From Planctomycetota bacterium (GTDB lineage: Bacteria > Planctomycetota > B15-G4): 59,102 bases of DNA. Below, piece after piece: positions 25,865-35,010 of the stretch (positions are counted from its first letter, which is position 1; each line of letters opens with the position of its first letter). Position numbers and translations under genes: made by a program. The notes under the pieces are model-generated. The model made no database searches. It saw nothing but the letters and a program-made list of their open reading frames with translations, and was not told the DNA's origin. The stretch is taken from assembly GCA_029259725.1 (NCBI GenBank), contig JAJDER010000108.1:1-59102 (forward strand), given 5' to 3'.

Positions 25865-27886
25865 ATGGCGAAGCGAGGCAAACGCGACGCGACGGATCCA
25901 GTCGCTCGGATCGGCGAACTGATCGCCGAGATCCGGCACCATGATCGCCTCTACCACGAACGTGACGCGGCCGAGATCTCGGACCCCGAATACGACGCCT
26001 TGCTGGCGGAGTTGCAGCGACTCGAGGCCGAGCACCCCGAGCTGGTCGATCCGGATTCGCCGACGCAGCGCGTTGCGGGCGCTCCCGTTCCGCACCTGGT
26101 CTCGGTGGAACACCGCCGGCCGATGCTCTCATTGGCCAACACCTACAGCCGCGAGGAGGTCGAGGAGTGGGCCGCGAGCACGCTCGAGTTCCTCGGCGGC
26201 GACGCGGGCCTCGCGTACACGATCGAGCCCAAGCTGGACGGCGTCGCGATCGAGGCCATCTACGAGCGAGGTCGACTCGTGCGCGCGATCACGCGCGGGG
26301 ACGGGCGCGTCGGCGACGACGTCACGCACACGGCACGGACGATTCGCGGGTTGCCCGAGCGACTCGTCGGCAAGGCGCCGGCACTGCTCGAGGTGCGCGG
26401 CGAGGTGATCATGACGCGCGCGTCCTTCGCGGGCGTGAACACCCGCCGTGAGGCCGCGGGCGAGGAGCTGTTCATCAACCCGCGCAACCTCGCCTCGGGC
26501 ACGCTCAAGATGCTGGACCCCGCCGCAGCGGCGGCGCGCCCGCTCGACGTGCTCTTCTACGGCCTGGGCGAGACGGACGGCTTCGAGGCCGCCACGCACC
26601 AGGACGTGCTCGCCGCCCTCGAGGCCCACGGGCTGCCCACGTCGGCCTGGCTCTCGGTCCGTGGCGACCTGGCCCACGTCCTGGCGCACTACGACGGCCT
26701 GCTCGAACGGCGCGACGGCCTGCCCTTCGAGGTCGATGGCGCGGTCATCAAGGTCGATGACCACGCCCTGCAGCATCGGCTGGGGGAGCGCAGCCGTTCG
26801 CCGCGCTGGGCCATCGCCTTCAAGTTCCCGGCGCGGCAGGGGACCTCGGTCGTGCGCAGGATCGAGGTGCTCGTCGGGCGCACGGGCGCGCTCACGCCGC
26901 GCGCGGTGGTCGAGCCCGTGTACGTGGCCGGCGTGACCATCGAGCACGTCACGCTGCACAACCGCGACGAGATCGAGCGGCTGGGAGTCAAGGTCGGCGA
27001 CCGCGTCCTGATCGAGCGCGCGGGCGACGTGATCCCCAAGATCGTCGGCGTGACCAAGGCCGGGTCGGGCGAGCCTTTCGTCATGCCCGACACCTGCCCG
27101 GCATGCGCGACGCCGGTGATCGACGATGCCGAGGAGGTCGTCGTGCGCTGCCCGAATCGGGCCTGCCCGGCGGTGGTGCGCCGACGTCTCTCGCACTTCG
27201 CGTCACGCGGGGCGCTCGACATCGAGGGGCTGGGCGAGAAGCTCGTGGATCAGCTCGTGACGGCGGGTCTCGTCGCGCGACTCTCCGATCTGTTCGCGCT
27301 CGAGGAAGAGCAGGTCGCCGCGCTCGAACGCATGGGCGCAACCTCGGCGCGCAACCTGATGACGGCGCTCCGGCGCAGTCGCACGCGGCCCTTCTCGCGG
27401 TTCCTGTACGGTCTCGGCATCCGGCACGTCGGCGCACACGTGGCCGAGGTGATCGCCGAGACCTGGCGCACGCTCGACGACCTGCGCCAGGCCGACGAGT
27501 CGGCGCTCGTGGACGTCAGCGAGATCGGACCCACGGTGGCCGAGTCGATCCTGGCCTGGTTGGCCGATGACTCCGAGCAGGCCGACCTGGACCGCATGGT
27601 CGCGCTGGGCGTGGCGCCGACGGCCGCCGCGACCCGATCGGAGTCGGGCGGGGTGTTGTCGGGTCGCACCTTCCTGTTCACCGGCTCGCTCACGAAGTTC
27701 TCACGGCGCGAAGCCCACGAGATGGTCAAGGCCGCCGGGGGCAAGCTGCTCTCGGGCGTGTCGAAGAACCTGGACGTGCTCGTGGTGGGGGAGAAGCCCG
27801 GCAGCAAGCTCAAGAAGGCCGAGGAGCTGGGTGTCGAGGTCCTCGACGAAGACGGCTTCCTGGCGCTGCTCACCGAGCAGGACTGA
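25865..27886 (+). CDS. ligA: NAD-dependent DNA ligase
   Basis: Seals nicks in replication and repair with NAD+ as adenylate donor. From ATG 25865 it has 673 residues, the usual length. Order: Ia domain with YHERDAAEISDPEYD, adenylation domain with the nucleophile Lys123 in EPKLDGVA, OB fold, four-cysteine zinc finger (CPAC then CPNRAC near residues 415-435), helix-hairpin-helix repeats (DIEGLGEKL, GIRHVGAHVAE) and a C-terminal BRCT domain (FLFTGSLTKFSR). Confidence 0.97.
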   Translation: MAKRGKRDATDPVARIGELIAEIRHHDRLYHERDAAEISDPEYDALLAELQRLEAEHPELVDPDSPTQRVAGAPVPHLVSVEHRRPMLSLANTYSREEVEEWAASTLEFLGGDAGLAYTIEPKLDGVAIEAIYERGRLVRAITRGDGRVGDDVTHTARTIRGLPERLVGKAPALLEVRGEVIMTRASFAGVNTRREAAGEELFINPRNLASGTLKMLDPAAAAARPLDVLFYGLGETDGFEAATHQDVLAALEAHGLPTSAWLSVRGDLAHVLAHYDGLLERRDGLPFEVDGAVIKVDDHALQHRLGERSRSPRWAIAFKFPARQGTSVVRRIEVLVGRTGALTPRAVVEPVYVAGVTIEHVTLHNRDEIERLGVKVGDRVLIERAGDVIPKIVGVTKAGSGEPFVMPDTCPACATPVIDDAEEVVVRCPNRACPAVVRRRLSHFASRGALDIEGLGEKLVDQLVTAGLVARLSDLFALEEEQVAALERMGATSARNLMTALRRSRTRPFSRFLYGLGIRHVGAHVAEVIAETWRTLDDLRQADESALVDVSEIGPTVAESILAWLADDSEQADLDRMVALGVAPTAAATRSESGGVLSGRTFLFTGSLTKFSRREAHEMVKAAGGKLLSGVSKNLDVLVVGEKPGSKLKKAEELGVEVLDEDGFLALLTEQD

Positions 27887-28084
27887 GCCCTTCAGGCCCG
27901 AGCTTCGAGCGGCTTGCTCCAGCCGACGCCTTCGTCCGATGGACCTCACGGCTCAAGGGCGCGGGCGACGTCGTCGATAGCGAGGGGAGCCGCGCGGTCC
28001 GGCCTCGCTGGCCAGCCATCCCGGTTGGACGTATGCTGATCCACTTCCGGATTCCCTCTCCCCTTCTCCCCCGTGGGGTCGTCG

Positions 28085-28336
28085 ATGCGCATCGAGGTCC
28101 GCTACTGCGCGGTGTGAAACTATGAGCCTCGGGCCGTCGGTCTGGCGGAGGAGTTGCTCAAGGCCCGCAAGCGGGCGATCTCCGAGTTGATCCTCGTGCC
28201 GTCGGACGGCGGCTGCTTCGAGGTCACCAAGGGAGACACCCTCGTCTTCTCCAAGCTGGAGTGCGGCCGCTTCCCCGAGGACGGTGAGATCGCCGCGATC
28301 CTCGACGGACAGCAAGCACCGGTCGTCGGTGTGTGA
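28085..28336 (+). CDS. SelW-like Rdx family selenoprotein with in-frame TGA (Sec)
   Basis: ATG 28085 opens a frame read as MRIEVRYCAV, TGA at 28115-28117, then NYEPRAVGLAEELL and on to TGA 28334-28336: 83 residues with Sec at position 11. This is the SelT/SelW/SelH (Rdx) layout: beta strand, C-x-x-U redox motif, NYxPRA, helix, and the conserved tail SDGGCFEV, LVFSKLECGRFPEDGEI. Family members with Cys there read YCxxCNY. The whole family signature continues after the TGA, and a bacterial-type SECIS hairpin follows it, so recoding is far more likely than a truncated gene. Likely a thioredoxin-fold thiol oxidoreductase. A standard caller would report only a 60-residue fragment from TTG 28154. 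Confidence 0.8.
28118..28151 (+). promoter_or_regulatory. Candidate bacterial SECIS hairpin
   Basis: Directly after the TGA, CCTC (28127-28130) pairs with GAGG (28148-28151) and GCC (28133-28135) with GGC (28144-28146), with a small internal loop, closing an eight-base apical loop GUCGGUCU. The loop begins with G, contains GGUCU as in the Escherichia coli fdhF element, and starts 18 bases past the TGA, within the usual 16-37 range. Confidence 0.55.
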
Positions 28337-28417
28337 CCGCGATTCTCGACGCCCACTGACCGCTCTCCCGGCACCCCGGACCGCGCGTCCGACCCTGCCT
28401 CGGCACCCACCCTCGCC

Positions 28418-29968
28418 ATGACTACGAAGCCCAAGGTCGTCCTCTTCCTCCCGTCCCGCGTGGATCCGGAGATCGGGGACCTGCCGTCGGCCGATCTCCT
28501 GCCGCTCGAGCTGTTGCACATCGCGGCTCCGGCCGAGGAGGCCGGCTGGGAGGTCGTGGTCATCGACGCGATGACCGAGCCCGACTACGAAGCGCAGGTC
28601 ATCGAGGCCTGTGAAGGCGCCACCGTCTTCGGGAGCTCCGCCATCCTGGGCTACCAGGTCTGGGACGGCGCGGTCATCGCCCGCAAGGTGCGCGCGCGCT
28701 TCCCCGAGATGCCCATCGTCTGGGGCGGTTGGTTCCCGTCCGCGATCCCCGAGCTCTACCTGACCAGCGAGATCTGCGACGCCGTCGTTCACGGCCAGGG
28801 CGAAGTCACCTTCGTCGAGCTGCTCGAGGCCTGGAAGTCCGGCGGCCTCGGCGCGGACCTCTCCGCGATCGCCGGCCTGGTGATCCTGCGCGACAACCGC
28901 ATCTACCACACCCCCCGACGCACGGCCACGCACCTCAACGAGTTGCCCGAGCCGTCGTTCCACCTGATCGAGCTGCAGAAGTACTACGACCTGCAGAACC
29001 GTGCGGCCCGCTTCGGCAACCGCGTGCGCAACCGCCTGCCGCCGCCGCATCACCTGGATCACAAGCCGCACCGCGGCTTCAGCTACTTCTCGTCGTTCGG
29101 TTGCCCCGAGCCCTGCGCCTTCTGCTGCAGCCCGGAGATCGCCGGCCGACGCTGGATCGCCCTGGATGCCGACATCCTCGTCGACCGTCTGGCGGCGATC
29201 CACGCCAAGGATCCCTTCGACATCCTGCGCTTCCAGGACGCCAACTTCGGCGTGTCCAAGAAGCGCATGATCGACTTCTGCGAAGGACTGCTCGCGAAGG
29301 GCCTGAACATCAGCTGGAACGGCACGATCGAGATCAAGCAGATCTGCCAGTACGACTGGGACACGCTCAAGCTGATGAAGCGCTCGGGCAACCACCTCAA
29401 CTGGTTCGGTGCCGAGTCGTCGACCGAGGAGACCCAGGCGCACATCCGCAAGGCGATCAAGTCGGGCCAGACCGACGAGGCCATGCGCAAGATGCACGAG
29501 CTCGACATCAAGTCGGGGCTGACCTACATCATCGGCTACCCCGGTGAGTCGGTCGACTCGATGTACGAGACCATCTACGAAGCCGCGGCGATGAAGACCC
29601 GCTACCCGTCCTGCTCGGTCGAGGTCTTCCCGTACCGGCCGATCCCGGGCAGCGAGTTCTGGGGACCGTCGGTCGAGGTCAACGACTACCCCGTGCCCGA
29701 GTCGTTCGAGGACTGGGGTCGGTTCTTCGACTACAAGTTCAACAGCTGGTGGGGGCCGATCCCGCCCGAGGTGCAGAAGGTCTGGTCGCGCTTCACGCAG
29801 ATGGCGCCCTGGTTCGACGGCCTCGCCGGCGGTAAGGGCCCGGTCAGTCACCTGCTGCGCAAGACGGCCGGGGTGCGCCTGCGTCACCACATCTGGAAGG
29901 CGCCCGTCGAGTTCCAGGTCTTCGATCTGATCCGCCGCTCGTTCGGGCCCGTCTCGACCTACATCTGA
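28418..29968 (+). CDS. B12-binding-domain-type radical SAM protein
   Basis: A 516-residue protein. The N-terminal ~150 residues form a cobalamin-binding-like Rossmann domain (VVLFLPSR, GGWFPSAIP, DAVVHGQGEVTFVELLE), without the DxHxxG base-off His motif. The radical SAM core has FGCPEPCAFCC with the cluster cysteines at 229, 233 and 236, then FQDANFGVSKKRM, GAESSTEE and GYPGES, all typical of the B12-binding radical SAM superfamily (lipid, hopanoid or cofactor methylation among others). The substrate is unknown. It begins 81 bp after the SelW-like gene. Confidence 0.88.
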   Translation: MTTKPKVVLFLPSRVDPEIGDLPSADLLPLELLHIAAPAEEAGWEVVVIDAMTEPDYEAQVIEACEGATVFGSSAILGYQVWDGAVIARKVRARFPEMPIVWGGWFPSAIPELYLTSEICDAVVHGQGEVTFVELLEAWKSGGLGADLSAIAGLVILRDNRIYHTPRRTATHLNELPEPSFHLIELQKYYDLQNRAARFGNRVRNRLPPPHHLDHKPHRGFSYFSSFGCPEPCAFCCSPEIAGRRWIALDADILVDRLAAIHAKDPFDILRFQDANFGVSKKRMIDFCEGLLAKGLNISWNGTIEIKQICQYDWDTLKLMKRSGNHLNWFGAESSTEETQAHIRKAIKSGQTDEAMRKMHELDIKSGLTYIIGYPGESVDSMYETIYEAAAMKTRYPSCSVEVFPYRPIPGSEFWGPSVEVNDYPVPESFEDWGRFFDYKFNSWWGPIPPEVQKVWSRFTQMAPWFDGLAGGKGPVSHLLRKTAGVRLRHHIWKAPVEFQVFDLIRRSFGPVSTYI

Positions 29969-30001
29969 GCCGCGCGCGTCCTGAGCCCCCGTCGCTCCGC
30001 C

Positions 30002-33000
30002 TCAGTAGCTCATGCGGACGCGGACCCGATCCACGGCGGGACGCTTGCTGTCCGGGCCGAAGGGCCAGGCGTCGATGTCCGCGGTCAGCTGGAAGACCAC
30101 CGAGAACCGCACCAGCGGGTAGCCGCTCAGCGAAGGCAGGTCGCCGGTCCACTCGGTGAGCGTGGTGGGGTCGGGGACCTGGGATCCGGCACGCACCCCA
30201 TAGGCGCCCTGGAAGACCAGGGAGACGTGGGCATTGTCCGTGACCGCGTTGTCGATGCTGTACTCCGGCGCGTTCACCGCGATGTCGTTGAAAGCAGGGT
30301 CGGGCGGGCTTCCACCACCGAAGAGCCCGGGGTCGAACGGCGACAGCGGCGTGTTCGCGACGTAGTGCAGCGGCAGGCCGGGGACCGAGCTCGCGAGCTC
30401 CACCCGGCCATCGGCTTCCGGAGAGGGCGCCCCGTTCGTCGCGAGGAGCGTGCCGTGCACCGGCGCGAAGAACGGCGGCGGCCGGCCCGCCTCGTTCCGC
30501 ATGCGCATCGCGACGCCGTGGAAGTCCAGCCAGCGTGAGGTCCCGCGGCTGCTGCTGCTGATCGGCGGCGGTGTGAGCGACGGATGGATCAGCGGCAGTC
30601 GTTCCAGGAGCACGCTCGGGTCCACCTGCGTCACCCCGGCGATGTCGACCAGCGGCTGCAGCCCCGCCGGTTCGGTGAGGTGCAGCGCGAGCGGGATCGC
30701 CGCCTCGGCGTCGTAGGGGACGCCCGGCATGGTGGGGAGCGGCCCGCTGCCATCCGGATCGGCGAGCAACTCCTCCTGATCCACCACGCCGAAGTGGCTC
30801 GCCAGGATCTTCTGCGGCTCGGGTTCCCGCACGACGCGGCGGCCGTGGTAGTCGAGCATCGGCGTGTCGAGTTGCACGCCTTGTGCGGGCGTCGAGCCGT
30901 CCGGGACGACGAGCGGCGGATCGCTGCCCTGCAGGAACCAGAAGCGGTGTCTGGTCCCGCCCTCCTCGTAGCGGAACCAGCGGTAGTGCAGCATGTCGAT
31001 GTACCAGAGGCTGGTCGGCCAGGGCGACTTGTCGAGCGGGTGCGCGGCGCTCGAGGACGGTGCGCCGAGGAGGATGTCCTCGGCGTGTGTCCACGGGCCG
31101 AGCTTGGCCACGGGCGCGATGCGGGCCCCGGCGAATGCGCCCTGGTGGATGGTGGGGACGCCGTCCCCGCCGCCCTCCTGGAGCTGGATCACGCCGAACC
31201 CACCGTTGCCGCCGTCACTGCGTGTCCAATCGTGGGTCGGGGCCGACTGGGAGCACAGGTACTTCGGGTTCGTGTTCGCGTCGTAGCCGCGACCGCCCGA
31301 CACGTCGAGCAGCGCTCCGCGGGCGCCGGTGCTGTCCAGCATGCCGGGCGTGACGTGGTCGGGGTCACCGTGCAGCACGATCTCGCTCGCGGACTGGAGC
31401 ACGATCGCGCCGCCGCTGCCGCCCCCTCCGCCGCCGGTCCAGTTGCTGTTGCCCACCGTCTCACCGCCGCCCCCGTTCCCGCCACTGGCGTCGATGGTCC
31501 CCGTCCGCCCGATGATGATGTCGCCGAAAGCGCGGATGAGCACGGCACCGCCGCCGCCTCCACCGCCTCCGCCCTTGGCGTCGAATCTCGCCGGCGAGGT
31601 GAACAGGTTGCCGGTCAACAGGTTGGGGTAGAAGGCCGGGGCCGCCGGGATCAGGGGCGACCCGATTTTGTCGATCGACCACAACAGGTGATCCATGCTG
31701 TCGATGCGGCTCCCACCCGCGCCGCCGCCCTGGCCCCCGAAGAGCGCCGCGAACTCGCCGCCCTCGCCGAAGTAGTCGTTGTCCGGGTTCCCGTCCGAGA
31801 ACACGCTGGCGCCGGGCAGTCCGCCCGGCTTGAAGCGGTTGGGGGCGCTCGGCGTTCCGTCCATGTACACGCATTGCACCGGCGCGCTCGGCAGCAGACC
31901 CGCGGCCGCGTTCTCCTCGTTGCCGTAGAGCGCGTCCCGGATCTTGTCGTTGAACGTGCAGGCGTTGAAGGCGCCCCACGAGCTGCTGCTCTGCACGCGG
32001 TACACGCCCGTCCCTTGGTGCGCGGGCAAGCCGGGCGCGCGGAAGCTGCCACCTCCGCCTCCCGGCGGCCGGTGGTGCTCGTTGCCCGAGTTTCCCGCGC
32101 ACGTCGTGGGGATCTTGGGCACCTTGGGGAAACCGGCGCCGTCCGGGTCGTACCCCAGCGTGCTGAGGCCGCCGAAGCCGCCCACGGGCGCGAGGGCCAC
32201 GGTGCCGTTGGCCTGGATCACCGGGCCGGTGCCGCGGCCGCCTCTCTCGGGCGTGGCGTATTGATCGATCGTCTGAGGTCCGAAGGGGCTCAGGGTCGGC
32301 GGTTGACCATCCCCTCCTCGCCCGGCCGCCGGGCCACCGAGCCCACCGGGTACGGCAAGGAAGCCCGAGTCGAAGGTGTCGTCGTCCAGGCCGTCGGTGC
32401 CCGCGACATCGATGACGCCGTGGATCTCGACCCGGCCCGTGGCATGGATCTGAAGGGGCTGGCTGCCGGCCGCGACGATCCGCACGCCCTCGGGGATGAT
32501 CACGTCCCCGAACCGGAAGATGCCTCCGGTCACGAGCACCGGTTCGGTCAACCCGGGCGTGGCGCCGCTGGGCAGCGGCAGCGATTGAGCGTCGGTGTCC
32601 AGGAAGATCGTGGTCCAGCCGCCGTCGGCCAGGGGCGTTGCCGGATCGTAGGCGATGGTCGGGTCGAAGGCGGGCGAGGCCAGGGGCAGCAGGTCGCCCA
32701 GTCCGACCTCCTCCGTCACGCCCACCGAAGCGCGGAGCACGTCGGCGTCGGGGCCGTTGCCCCCGGTGAGCGACGGCCCCCAGATCGCCGGAGTCATGCC
32801 CTGCACGGCCGCCGGGGATTCGCCCGAGGCGTCGAGGAACTCCTCCAGATAGACGTCGCTCACGGAGACCACGCCCGCGGGAGTGGCGTCACCGCCGCCT
32901 CCCGGCGCCTCGGCCGTGACCAGACGCGCCAGCTCGATCGCGCCCAGCGGAACCACGCTGCCCACGGGCGCCGCGGTCATGGCGCTGTCACCGACCAGGC

Positions 33001-34894
33001 TCGCGAGGGTGTGCCGCTGCATCACCGACAGCTCGACTCCGAACGGCAGCACGCCGCGGGGCTTCAGCGCGACGACGGCCTGGTCCGCCGCGTTCGCCGC
33101 GAGCTCGACGTCGAGGTCCAGCTCCAGCACGGGGAAGGCCAGGCAGCGCACCGGGCTCGGCTCCTGGGGCAAGGGGGCGGCCCACGCGCCGACGTCGCTC
33201 AGGATGGTCTCGGTCTGGCCGAGGCTCCAATCGACCCGGTCGATCCGGTCATGTTCGCGATCGAGCGCCCAGGCCCGGTGTTCATCGATCACGGCCAGGT
33301 CCACGTAGGGCGCATCGAACACCGCGATCAGCTCGCCGGTCAGCGAGCCGTCCCCGCCGTCGAAGTCACCGTCCAGATCGGGATCGACCGGCTGCACTTC
33401 CAGCAGCACGGGCAACGCCGTGGAGGCGGTCACGCGGGCCAGGGCGAGCAGCCGTCCCGACGGGAGCGAGACCAGGTCCAGGTACTCCCAGCCGGGGTCG
33501 AGCGCGGGGCCTTCGAAACCCTTGCCGTCGGGACCGGCACCCACGATCAGGTCCACGAGCCGGGGTGGGCCGTCCGGCCGCTGGCGCTCGATCTCCGGTC
33601 TCAACTCGACGATCCGGTTCAACGCGCCGTCGATGCCCACGAGCCGGCCGTCGGGCAACGTCGTCAGACCCACGAGGCCGTCGATTCCGGTGGGCAGCGC
33701 GACGGGCGAGGTGTCGGGCATCGCGGTGGCCGACGGATCCCCGAGCGCCTGATCCACGGCGGTGAACAGATCAGGCGAATCGCTCACCGGCAGCACGACG
33801 TAGAGCAGCGAGGCATCACTGGCGGGCGACATGCTCGACGGTGCGGCGAGCAGGGCGACGCTGGGGTCGGGAAGGGTCCCGCTCGCGTGCAGGACCAGGT
33901 CGGGACCCGCGAGCCCCGCGCTGTCCTGCACGAGCAGCGAGGCGAGGACCGGGAAGGCTTCGGGGTTGCCGAAGCTCGCTCCGGTCGGCACCGATCCGCC
34001 GATCCACAGCCGCGAGTTCGGCGCGCGAAGGAAGAAGGTCGGGTCCAGGCGCCCGTCGCCGTCGAGGTCGGTGCCGAGCAGGTTGGACACCGCCGGATCC
34101 AGGGCGCGGTCGTAGGTCACGGTCGGGCGGAACGCGGGGCCGGGACCGAACACGTCGGCGGCGGGCGGTGCGGCGCCGGGCTCGCCCGCGGTCTCGGAGA
34201 GGAGGCCGGGCCACAGCCCTCCGGTGCCGGTCGGCGGGTCGATGCCCACGACGACGGGCGGCGCGCCCTGCCCCTTCGGATACCACTTGGACGGATCGCT
34301 CGCGGTCTCGAACACGACCTCGCCGCCGGGCCCCGCGAGGTTGGCCAGCTTGGCACCGGCCACGTCCGACACGCGGGCGTGATAGAGCGTTCCGGGAAGC
34401 AGACCCGGCTTGCCGGCCGGATCGAGACCGGGCGCGGCCACAGGAGCGGTCGGCAGCTGCGGCTGGAACTCCACGGTGTCGCCGACGCGCTGATAGCTGC
34501 CCAGGGCCAGGACCAGCGTGCCCGGCGCGGCACCCGTGCCCGGGGGCACGTCGGCCGCGAAGGCGAACACCGGCAGGGTCACCGCGTCGAACGGGCCTTC
34601 GGGCTCACCGTCGAAGCGGAAGATGATGGTCGTGTCGAGCGGCGCTCCGAACTGCGGCGGTGTCACGCTCAGGTCCTCGACCGGCGCCAGGCTCGTGACG
34701 GCCCCGTCGGAGGTGCGGAACTCGAATCCGATGAAGGCGACCGCGTTGGAGGACACCGGCGTCCCTCCGCCGCAGCTCGACAGCACGAACGCCCACACCG
34801 CCAGGGCGAGGGGCAGCTTGCCGCGACGCGTCCGCAATCGGCGACCCGGGGTGGCGGCCTGGGGAGCGCGGGACCGGGGCGAGCGCGACGTCAT
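30002..34894 (-). CDS. Very large exported lipoprotein with glycine-rich beta-helical region
   Basis: A 1,630-residue protein. ATG 34894 follows GAGGAGG; a charged Arg-rich n-region, LPLALAVWAFVLSSC and lipobox make it a lipoprotein. The N-terminal half contains Ig-like or bacterial-Ig-type segments (for example ATLPVFAFAADVPPG-like loops). From about residue 900 on come repetitive strands such as VEIHGVIDVAGTDG, TGTIDASGGNGGG and MLDSTGARGALLDVSGGRG, with two runs of 6-9 glycines near residues 1110 and 1150, suggesting a right-handed beta-helix. It could be an adhesin or surface protein; no enzyme motif seen. Confidence 0.75.
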   Translation of the reverse strand: MTSRSPRSRAPQAATPGRRLRTRRGKLPLALAVWAFVLSSCGGGTPVSSNAVAFIGFEFRTSDGAVTSLAPVEDLSVTPPQFGAPLDTTIIFRFDGEPEGPFDAVTLPVFAFAADVPPGTGAAPGTLVLALGSYQRVGDTVEFQPQLPTAPVAAPGLDPAGKPGLLPGTLYHARVSDVAGAKLANLAGPGGEVVFETASDPSKWYPKGQGAPPVVVGIDPPTGTGGLWPGLLSETAGEPGAAPPAADVFGPGPAFRPTVTYDRALDPAVSNLLGTDLDGDGRLDPTFFLRAPNSRLWIGGSVPTGASFGNPEAFPVLASLLVQDSAGLAGPDLVLHASGTLPDPSVALLAAPSSMSPASDASLLYVVLPVSDSPDLFTAVDQALGDPSATAMPDTSPVALPTGIDGLVGLTTLPDGRLVGIDGALNRIVELRPEIERQRPDGPPRLVDLIVGAGPDGKGFEGPALDPGWEYLDLVSLPSGRLLALARVTASTALPVLLEVQPVDPDLDGDFDGGDGSLTGELIAVFDAPYVDLAVIDEHRAWALDREHDRIDRVDWSLGQTETILSDVGAWAAPLPQEPSPVRCLAFPVLELDLDVELAANAADQAVVALKPRGVLPFGVELSVMQRHTLASLVGDSAMTAAPVGSVVPLGAIELARLVTAEAPGGGGDATPAGVVSVSDVYLEEFLDASGESPAAVQGMTPAIWGPSLTGGNGPDADVLRASVGVTEEVGLGDLLPLASPAFDPTIAYDPATPLADGGWTTIFLDTDAQSLPLPSGATPGLTEPVLVTGGIFRFGDVIIPEGVRIVAAGSQPLQIHATGRVEIHGVIDVAGTDGLDDDTFDSGFLAVPGGLGGPAAGRGGDGQPPTLSPFGPQTIDQYATPERGGRGTGPVIQANGTVALAPVGGFGGLSTLGYDPDGAGFPKVPKIPTTCAGNSGNEHHRPPGGGGGSFRAPGLPAHQGTGVYRVQSSSSWGAFNACTFNDKIRDALYGNEENAAAGLLPSAPVQCVYMDGTPSAPNRFKPGGLPGASVFSDGNPDNDYFGEGGEFAALFGGQGGGAGGSRIDSMDHLLWSIDKIGSPLIPAAPAFYPNLLTGNLFTSPARFDAKGGGGGGGGGAVLIRAFGDIIIGRTGTIDASGGNGGGGETVGNSNWTGGGGGGSGGAIVLQSASEIVLHGDPDHVTPGMLDSTGARGALLDVSGGRGYDANTNPKYLCSQSAPTHDWTRSDGGNGGFGVIQLQEGGGDGVPTIHQGAFAGARIAPVAKLGPWTHAEDILLGAPSSSAAHPLDKSPWPTSLWYIDMLHYRWFRYEEGGTRHRFWFLQGSDPPLVVPDGSTPAQGVQLDTPMLDYHGRRVVREPEPQKILASHFGVVDQEELLADPDGSGPLPTMPGVPYDAEAAIPLALHLTEPAGLQPLVDIAGVTQVDPSVLLERLPLIHPSLTPPPISSSSRGTSRWLDFHGVAMRMRNEAGRPPPFFAPVHGTLLATNGAPSPEADGRVELASSVPGLPLHYVANTPLSPFDPGLFGGGSPPDPAFNDIAVNAPEYSIDNAVTDNAHVSLVFQGAYGVRAGSQVPDPTTLTEWTGDLPSLSGYPLVRFSVVFQLTADIDAWPFGPDSKRPAVDRVRVRMSY

Positions 34895-35010
34895 GGCGGG
34901 CCTCCTCTCGGAGCCGGTCGCCGTGAGGGTCGGGCGACCAGGGCCGAGGTTGTAGTGCCCGACGGGCTCGCGTGTATCGCGTGACCTCGTCGCCCACGTC
35001 GTCCCCTCCG

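Noticed and set aside
28154-28336. A stand-alone 60-residue protein starting at TTG
   Set aside because: It lacks the first strand and redox motif of the family. The sequence before the TGA fits that missing part exactly, so the longer selenoprotein frame is preferred.
30584-34984. A 1,466-codon open frame on the plus strand
   Set aside because: It runs antisense to the large lipoprotein, has no domain or start signal and shows the biased composition of a shadow frame.
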